Shown here in pieces: positions 43,137-47,835 of a stretch of DNA of 47,835 nucleotides. Numbering within the stretch: position 1 is the stretch's first letter; each line of letters opens with the position of its first letter. The stretch spans positions 1-47,835 of the forward strand of contig JADDPT010000133.1 in assembly GCA_016781735.1 (NCBI GenBank), given 5' to 3'. A model generated the notes under the pieces. That model ran no database searches and had not been told where the DNA came from. It saw only the letters and a list, made by a program, of their open reading frames with translations. The translations under genes were made by a program, and so were the position numbers. The DNA is from Rubrobacter sp. (GTDB lineage Bacteria; Chloroflexota; Chloroflexia; Thermobaculales; Thermobaculaceae).

Positions 43137-43856
43137 TTACTCCAGCGACCGAACAAATGCGGCTGCACGGTCGGTGAACTCTGGCGTCACCCAGCGCGGA
43201 GGACTGCGCTGGATACTGTTCTGCCCGCCGAAGCCACCAAACACCTCGCGCATCTCCTGTGACAGGACCTTGAGAGGCTTGCCCGCCTTATCCTGCCCGA
43301 CATCGCTTATGCGCCTTGCCTTCTTCAGTAGGCGGCTCTCATTGGAGCCCTTCACCAGCACCAGCCGGTCTCTCTGGTCGGCGAACACGGAGGGATGCCG
43401 CACGTGGTAGTTGCCTCCAAAGAGAGTCTGCAGCTCCTCGCCTGTGAACTGCGTCGCCTTGCCGGCTACGGCTACCTCGAAGTATCCGACTATATAGAGC
43501 GCCGGCTCACACGGGAAGTCCCAGCCTCTGAGACCTGCATAGAAGACGATCAGGTCGCCCGTTTGGAGGTGTTGCAGTCTTCGCTTCGGCTGTGTCGGGT
43601 CGCCATAGGTGTACGTCTCGAACTCCGGGTCCACGTGCATCGACTGGCTCGCCCTGAGTGCCTGGCGCGACTTCGGGAAGTACTGGACGAGCGGTGTTCC
43701 GTGCCTGCCTACCGTGTTGCCGTATGTCCTCTCATCCAGTCCAAACCCGTCAGGTATAGGGATGAACTCGAAGGAGCCGTCCTCGAACAGCGGTCCGTCG
43801 GTGCCGCCCGACGCTGCTGCCGCATCCACTCCGACTCTGAGCAGTACCACCTTCAT
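43137..43856 (-). CDS. NMAD3-type nucleotide-modification-associated protein
   Basis: A 239-residue protein. It opens with MKVVLLRVGVDAAAASGGTDGPLFEDGSFEFIPIPD, which has the G-x-D...GPLF-x-DG-x-F-x-IPIPD signature of Nucleotide modification associated domain 3. The mid-part LQTGDLIVFYAGLRGW and YIVGYFEVA are also typical, with a late NYHVRHPSVFADQRDRLVLVKGSNESRLLKKA. The domain was predicted from gene neighbourhoods to work with DNA base-modifying systems; its activity is not known. The ATG overlaps the NMAD2 stop by four bases (ATGA), so the two are coupled. It is followed by the small core-binding protein gene. Confidence 0.78.
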   Translation of the reverse strand: MKVVLLRVGVDAAAASGGTDGPLFEDGSFEFIPIPDGFGLDERTYGNTVGRHGTPLVQYFPKSRQALRASQSMHVDPEFETYTYGDPTQPKRRLQHLQTGDLIVFYAGLRGWDFPCEPALYIVGYFEVAVAGKATQFTGEELQTLFGGNYHVRHPSVFADQRDRLVLVKGSNESRLLKKARRISDVGQDKAGKPLKVLSQEMREVFGGFGGQNSIQRSPPRWVTPEFTDRAAAFVRSLE

Positions 43857-44617
43857 AGACCGTCGGCTCCGACGAGGTGCATGAGGAAGTCGTCAAGGCT
43901 GCCATATGTGTAGGGACGAGGCACATTGAAGGACACACTAATAAGTGGATGATCCCATAGGAAGGTCTGCTCTGGATCGCCAACCAGTAGCGACGGCGGG
44001 CGCAGCGACTGCTTGGCGTACACGATGTCGTTGCGCCATGCGTACGAATCTGTGTGTGAGTGCTGCTTGCAAGGAGGTATATACGATGCGGGATCGAGCG
44101 GCTCGCCTGGCGACGGCTTAGGGCGGTAGAGGTCGCCAAGGCGGTGGAGGTCTGCAGCCTTCGCTTCTCTGACGTCCTCGGGCAGCGCGTCCCACATCTC
44201 TGCGTGAGACCCGCATGCCTGCTTCACCTGCATCAGGTAGACGAGATAGTACCTGCCGTCTCCAACGGCAGGTATACCGCTAAATCCCGCCAGCCACCGC
44301 CCTTCCCACGAGCGTGAGTCGACGCTAGTACGCATCCGATGCTTGCACGTACAGAGCGTCACCATGCCGCCCTGGAAGTTGGGTGCAGAACCATCGTGCA
44401 GGAATCGTCCACCCTTGTACTTCACAGTCGCTATGACGTAACGGTGCACTAGCGCCTCGCTCGGAGTGACGTGCTTCCGGAGCGTGTCGACACCAAGATT
44501 CAGGCGGCTAGGCGACCATCCAGGTGGAGGCAGAGGCTGGAAGCGATCAGTATCTACGCACGTTTTCTGTGCGTCCGCTATCTCCTCGGACACAGTGGTA
44601 GAACAGCTAGGACACAT
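43853..44617 (-). CDS. NMAD2-type nucleotide-modification-associated protein
   Basis: A 254-residue protein. MCPSCSTT starts with a C-x2-C, then after about 60 residues HRYVIATVKYKGG, TLCTCKHRMRTS and WLAGFSG appear, followed by PSLLVGDPEQTFLWDHPLISVSF and YGSLDDFLMHLVG near the end. This order fits Nucleotide modification associated domain 2; a C-x-C-K and a PPCKQH motif add possible metal ligands. No other function is apparent. The ATG is preceded by AAGGAGGAGCAG, the strongest ribosome site of the island. It begins the NMAD2-NMAD3-core-binding run on the minus strand, facing a plus-strand gene at 44746. The assignment is from pattern recall and should be checked. Confidence 0.65.
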   Translation of the reverse strand: MCPSCSTTVSEEIADAQKTCVDTDRFQPLPPPGWSPSRLNLGVDTLRKHVTPSEALVHRYVIATVKYKGGRFLHDGSAPNFQGGMVTLCTCKHRMRTSVDSRSWEGRWLAGFSGIPAVGDGRYYLVYLMQVKQACGSHAEMWDALPEDVREAKAADLHRLGDLYRPKPSPGEPLDPASYIPPCKQHSHTDSYAWRNDIVYAKQSLRPPSLLVGDPEQTFLWDHPLISVSFNVPRPYTYGSLDDFLMHLVGADGL

Positions 44618-44745
44618 ATTCTGCTCCTCCTTCTCCGGTCCCGCGCACGTTACGCGCCAGCGCCTGAGCCTTGCTCGAAGCTACCAGACGAGCCAGACCG
44701 AGGTTCTGCGCGGCGGATGCTGCGCTCTCTTCCACGCATGTTGCA

Positions 44746-45456
44746 ATGGAACATCTGTTCTCTCACAATTATGTTGACATACGGAAGGAGTGGGAGCACG
44801 TGGTCAACGGATACCGAGAGCCTGAGCAGGGCGGAACAAGCGCAGCGGTAGATGTCGAGTACGAGTTACGGCGTCTGCAATTGTTCAACCTCAAGGTCGA
44901 GAAGCTAGGTCGGTCGCGGTTGGTGACCTATATGGAGGAGACTGGTGGCACCAAGCTGACGTTCTCAGGGCACCGCGTCGACGATGGTGGCTTCGAAATG
45001 ACTGTCGAACGAGAAGGACCGGACGAGGAGATGGTCGATGCTGTCACTCTCACCCTGCGAATGTTCATCCAGAAGAAGGAGCCTATCTCTCTGAGAAAGA
45101 TGGCGACTGCATACGACCACCTGCCGGTAAGCCCGTCGCTGAAGGAGCAGTTTCGCCAGATCCACGAGGCGATCAATGAAGCGCTCGACAGTCCTACCTA
45201 CGTCGCGTTCAACGAGGTCAAGATAACGAACCGCGAGGTGCAAGACATTTTCCTCTACGGCGAGCTAGCACATGTGGAGGACAGGAAGCGGGAGGTCTTC
45301 GAAACGTGGCGGCAGATGCCCGCCCTTTACTGCATGCTCCTGAACGAGTTCTGCACCGTCATCTATCGATTGATCTCCGCCGTCCACGCCATCCGGACGA
45401 TCAACCTCGCAGCAATTGAGGAACTACAAGGTCTGCAGGCTGGGCGGAAGGCGTAA
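44746..45456 (+). CDS. Hypothetical protein, soluble, unknown family
   Basis: A 236-residue protein beginning MEHLFSHNYVDIRKEWEHVV, with a helical C-terminal half. About residues 30-75 form a beta-sheet part (TGGTKLTFSG, GFEMTVE) and 110-235 are helical, including FETWRQMPALYCMLLNEFCTVIYRLISAVHAIR. A hydrophobic run near 195-215 is too polar to be a certain membrane helix. No ribosome site precedes the ATG; a GTG at 44801 has AAGGAGTGGGAG before it and is a possible alternative. It faces the methyltransferase-nuclease gene with only 5 bases between the two stops. I recognise no family. Confidence 0.55.
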   Translation: MEHLFSHNYVDIRKEWEHVVNGYREPEQGGTSAAVDVEYELRRLQLFNLKVEKLGRSRLVTYMEETGGTKLTFSGHRVDDGGFEMTVEREGPDEEMVDAVTLTLRMFIQKKEPISLRKMATAYDHLPVSPSLKEQFRQIHEAINEALDSPTYVAFNEVKITNREVQDIFLYGELAHVEDRKREVFETWRQMPALYCMLLNEFCTVIYRLISAVHAIRTINLAAIEELQGLQAGRKA

Positions 45457-45461
45457 TCCGC

Positions 45462-47156
45462 CTAGCCCAGATCCAACGCCGCCTGCTCCGCGTCCGAGAC
45501 GCGCACACGCTGCGCCTCCTTGAAGGTGCCGTGTGCCGGCGGCATCTTGATCTCGCCACCATGGAGTAGCTGGTTGATGGTGAGGATTTGAATCTTCGGG
45601 TAGTCTCGGTTCCAGCCGGGCGAGTGATAATAGCCAGCGGTAACGGCTTCAGTGGTCATGTCTCGGCTAGGCTCCTCCAGCGTGATGAACACGCCGATGG
45701 CTGCTCCCTCGCGCTCCACTGTGCCTCTCAGGTCGCGGATGTCGCCGCTCTTCACATGCCCACTCTTTACCTGCACAAGAACTCGCTTCGGCTTGCCGCT
45801 GCCATCGTCTACGAAGTTAATGACTCCGTCAATGCCCTTGTCCGATCCCTTCTTGCCCGTCTTGCCGCCGTCGCCGCCGAGCGGCTTCGCCTTCACGAGC
45901 GATAGTGCCCACCACTGGAACTGGTAGCGGTCATCCTGAGCGAGCTGTCGGGCAGAGCCTACGTCCTCCGGCTCACCGATCACCTGGAACTTGGCGTCCG
46001 GGAACATCGCGCACAGGCGGTAGCGCATCAGCGCAATGGCGAGGTGGGTAATATCAATGCCGATCCATCGGCGACCAAGCTTCTGTGCGGCGGCTACGGC
46101 TGTACCGCAGCCGCAGAACGGATCGAGAACCACGTCACCAGGATTGCTGCTAGCTTGGATGATTCGCTCTAGGAGAGCGAGCGGCTTCTGTGTCGGATAA
46201 CCCAGTCGTTCTCTCGACTGTGCTGCGACAGGCGGTATATCATTCCACACATCTTGAACCTCGACGCCGCCCATATCATCAAGGTACTGCTTGAAGGATG
46301 GCACTCCACCCACTTTCGCCGGCCAGAGCACTCTACCTAATCGGTCTAACTCGTCGAGTGCCGCCTGCACATCGGCAATTGGTTTGTCCTGAAAGAGATG
46401 GCGTACGTAACCTGGAATTGCCCAGTGCCTTCCGCTCTTGTTTGGATCAATGCCGCGCCAGGGCTTGCCTGATGAGCCGGTTCGGGTTCCGGAGCCAGTG
46501 AGAATGGTCGAGCGATACCTCCGTCCATCGGAATCTCTGAACCTGAAGAAGGACTCGATGTATTCCTCTGAATATGGCACGCGCTGCACATTCCAGGTAC
46601 ACGCGTCGCTCTTGGCATAGTGGAGTAGAACGTCGTGAACCGCGCCATATCGGCGCCCTCCGCTGTGCGCGTGCGTTCGCTTCCAAATGACCTCATTCCT
46701 AAAGCTAGTCGGACCGAATATGGCATCAAGCAGAATCTTGAGGTAGTGACTCGCGGTAGGGTCGCAGTGCAGGTAGATGGAGCCCGTCAGCTTGAGGACT
46801 CTATTAAGCTCCACCAGCCGCACAGCCATCATCACTAGGTAAGCCATCATCTCGTTGGTGCCGACGAGTGTACGTAGAGCAGAGATCATCTCCGAGACGC
46901 GTGCAGGTGCGTCGGTCACCAGCTCGTGATACGTCCGCTCGGCTGCCTGCGTCCAGTGCCACGTGTCCTCAAACGCCTCGATCTGGGCATCACTGTACTT
47001 GCCACGCTCATCGCGGAACAGCACGTTGTAGTTGCGTGCCGAGTTGAACGGCGGATCGAGATAGATGAGATCCACGCTAGCGTCTGGAACGTACTGGCGG
47101 AGGATGTCGAGGTTGTCACCGTAGAAGAGGGTATTCTCCGTGATCGGCTGAGGCAC
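45462..47156 (-). CDS. Beta-class DNA methyltransferase fused to an Mrr-like nuclease domain
   Basis: A 564-residue protein. The methyltransferase has DPPF (motif IV, residues 34-37) before DPFCGCGT (motif I, about 345), the order of beta-class N6-adenine or N4-cytosine enzymes; DPPF favours adenine. The long middle holds the target-recognition region. After about residue 430 comes a KGIDGVINFVDD...RVLVQVKSG segment, with the Asp and the Q-x-K of a PD-(D/E)xK nuclease of the Mrr/restriction type. The two activities on one chain resemble single-chain restriction-modification enzymes. The GTG start at 47156 has AGAGGAGC with a 6-base gap; the frame runs 53 codons further up without features. 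NMAD proteins lie about 0.8 kb away on the same strand, separated by a plus-strand gene. Confidence 0.82.
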   Translation of the reverse strand: MPQPITENTLFYGDNLDILRQYVPDASVDLIYLDPPFNSARNYNVLFRDERGKYSDAQIEAFEDTWHWTQAAERTYHELVTDAPARVSEMISALRTLVGTNEMMAYLVMMAVRLVELNRVLKLTGSIYLHCDPTASHYLKILLDAIFGPTSFRNEVIWKRTHAHSGGRRYGAVHDVLLHYAKSDACTWNVQRVPYSEEYIESFFRFRDSDGRRYRSTILTGSGTRTGSSGKPWRGIDPNKSGRHWAIPGYVRHLFQDKPIADVQAALDELDRLGRVLWPAKVGGVPSFKQYLDDMGGVEVQDVWNDIPPVAAQSRERLGYPTQKPLALLERIIQASSNPGDVVLDPFCGCGTAVAAAQKLGRRWIGIDITHLAIALMRYRLCAMFPDAKFQVIGEPEDVGSARQLAQDDRYQFQWWALSLVKAKPLGGDGGKTGKKGSDKGIDGVINFVDDGSGKPKRVLVQVKSGHVKSGDIRDLRGTVEREGAAIGVFITLEEPSRDMTTEAVTAGYYHSPGWNRDYPKIQILTINQLLHGGEIKMPPAHGTFKEAQRVRVSDAEQAALDLG

Positions 47157-47333
47157 GTGTTGCTCCTCTCTCGCTGAGCCTATTCTAGCTCCAGAGACGT
47201 CAATTTGCGTGTCAGCCGCGTGTGCGTGAACGCTCTCTGTGTCAATATCCTCCGAGACATCGGGAAGGCAGCGGCTGCACGCAGAACCGTTCGTTGTGCT
47301 CGCCAACGGCGGCAAGCTCTAGCAGCCTCGGCG

Positions 47334-47474
47334 CTACATCTGGCAGGCGGTGTCACCTGCCTGCTGCTCCGAGCTCGGTGACTCGTCTGCAGCATCGCCC
47401 TCTTGCCGCTCGACTCGTCCAAGCTCTTCCCGTAGCCGGTCCTCGACGATGATCTGACCGACTCGCATCTTCAT
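47334..47474 (-). CDS. ParB-like N-terminal fragment, 46 residues
   Basis: MKMRVGQIIVEDRLREELGRV is the beginning of the ParB/Noc nuclease-like fold (I-x-V-x-x-I-x-V-x-x-R-x-R). It then stops in a Glu/Gln/Ser-rich tail (DAADESPSSEQQAGD). The ATG at 47474 has AGAGGAG with good spacing, so the frame is probably expressed. The conserved core of ParB is missing, so it is either a truncated relic or a small adaptor. It sits just upstream of the methyltransferase-nuclease gene on the same strand. Confidence 0.58.
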   Translation of the reverse strand: MKMRVGQIIVEDRLREELGRVERQEGDAADESPSSEQQAGDTACQM

Positions 47475-47722
47475 CGGCTGCTCCTCTCCGCTTGAAGGGC
47501 AGTTAGCCACATTCATGCCACGGCACAGGCGGCACCGCGCGGTCGTCTTGTGCAGGCGCGAGACAGCTTGGAGACATTCCGAAACATGTGGATAACTCGC
47601 TTCCCATTGTCCGAGATTGCGAGCTAAGCTGGCTATACATAAGGAGCGAGGAGACCTCGACGAGTCTTATGACGGACTTGCGAGATCTGCTCGCTCATCG
47701 TGCTTTAAGGAGGAAGTCGAAC

Positions 47723-47835
47723 ATGGCAATAACGATGAACAAGCTGGCAATGGAGCGTGCTACGAGTCGGTATCTGACCGTGGCTCAGGTGGCGGAACAG
47801 CTCAGCGTGTCGATCTACGTCGTACACAGGCTACT
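47723..47835 (+). CDS. Excisionase/MerR-type HTH protein, N-terminus only (cut by window end)
   Basis: Only 37 residues are visible. TSRYLTVAQVAEQLSVSIYVVHRLL is the helix-turn-helix start of excisionase (HTH_17, BldC-like) proteins: YLTVAQVAEQLSVS followed by a conserved V-x-R-L. AAGGAGG lies 9 bases before the ATG. Such proteins direct excision in mobile elements or regulate genes. It is the only recombination-related regulator in the island and lies close to its presumed inner end. Confidence 0.68.
   Translation, partial: MAITMNKLAMERATSRYLTVAQVAEQLSVSIYVVHRL

Larger units (their letters stand above)
36891..47835. mobile_element. Putative integrated genomic island, left end at the broken tRNA-Val
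   Basis: The left border is the broken tRNA-Val gene at 36890. Inside are small accessory genes (lone receiver, membrane proteins, zinc-ribbon protein), an HNH nuclease, NMAD2/NMAD3 proteins, a methyltransferase-nuclease fusion, a core-binding-type fragment and a ParB-like fragment, and at the window edge an excisionase-type HTH gene. No core metabolic gene is present. No integrase or right attachment site is in the window, so the right border and the element's type are unknown. Confidence 0.5.

Noticed and set aside
1-47835. CRISPR arrays, rRNA genes, complete tRNA genes
   Set aside because: No regularly spaced direct repeats, rRNA-like blocks or complete cloverleaf sequences were seen in reading both strands.

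Overview
The window is high-GC bacterial DNA. The gene families (Crp/Fnr and SARP-like regulators, Flp pilin, PxKF surface protein, DUF1059, DUF2203, zinc-ribbon proteins, many GTG/TTG starts with GGAGG-type ribosome sites) best fit a member of the Chloroflexota. That assignment is inference from gene content, not from a marker phylogeny.

Region 1 (1-4.5 kb) is a cell-surface locus. It holds the 3' part of a large Ig/OmpL47-like repeat protein with a C-terminal PxKF domain, a secreted protein made of two tandem Cam-type gamma-carbonic-anhydrase folds with a C-terminal LPDTG (broken by one missing base near 2889), and a Flp-type pilin. Region 2 (4.5-8.7 kb, minus strand) is an operon: phosphatidylcholine-synthase-like enzyme, nucleotidyltransferase-like protein, metallophosphoesterase, APC permease. 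Region 3 (8.9-22 kb) is ordinary chromosome: a GAF-PAS-GAF histidine kinase, an M20 peptidase, a gluconokinase-type FGGY kinase, a Crp/Fnr regulator, ThyX, DUF2203, RecF, a double zinc-ribbon protein and a long, insertion-containing IspG. Region 4 (22-27 kb, plus strand) has a DppA-like M55 aminopeptidase followed by a tight four-gene set: methyltransferase, geranylgeranyl-reductase-type FAD enzyme, SRPBCC/cyclase-like protein and ketoacyl synthase. This looks like a small polyketide- or lipid-tailoring pathway. Region 5 (27-36.6 kb, minus strand) is mostly core: acetyltransferase, hot-dog thioesterase, CorC/HlyC protein, Prs, GlmU, THUMP-type RNA methyltransferase, a 50-residue DUF1059 protein, FabG and a Cof-type HAD phosphatase, plus a plus-strand SARP-like regulator.

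At 36.6-36.9 kb the chromosome changes character. A 164-bp MITE-like element has perfect 18-bp terminal inverted repeats and a 9-bp target duplication. Next comes a consensus promoter (TTGACA-17-TATATT) driving a tRNA-Val(GAC) gene that stops abruptly in the 3' strand of the anticodon stem. Everything to the right (36.9-47.8 kb) is accessory: a lone receiver domain, small membrane proteins, a zinc-ribbon protein, an HNH nuclease with a degenerate protein-kinase N-lobe, a small core-binding-type protein, an NMAD3/NMAD2 pair, a fused DNA methyltransferase/Mrr-like nuclease, a 46-residue ParB-like fragment, and the start of an excisionase-type HTH gene at the window end. I read this as an integrated island carrying a DNA-modification/defence module, with the tRNA-Val fragment as its left junction. 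The integrase and right end are not in the window.

The most useful points are the island and its NMAD/methyltransferase-nuclease module, the kinase-lobe/HNH fusion, the MITE that appears to supply the -35 box of the HAD-fabG promoter, the degenerate tandem gamma-CA protein, and three small genes (50, 62 and 46 residues) that are easy to miss.
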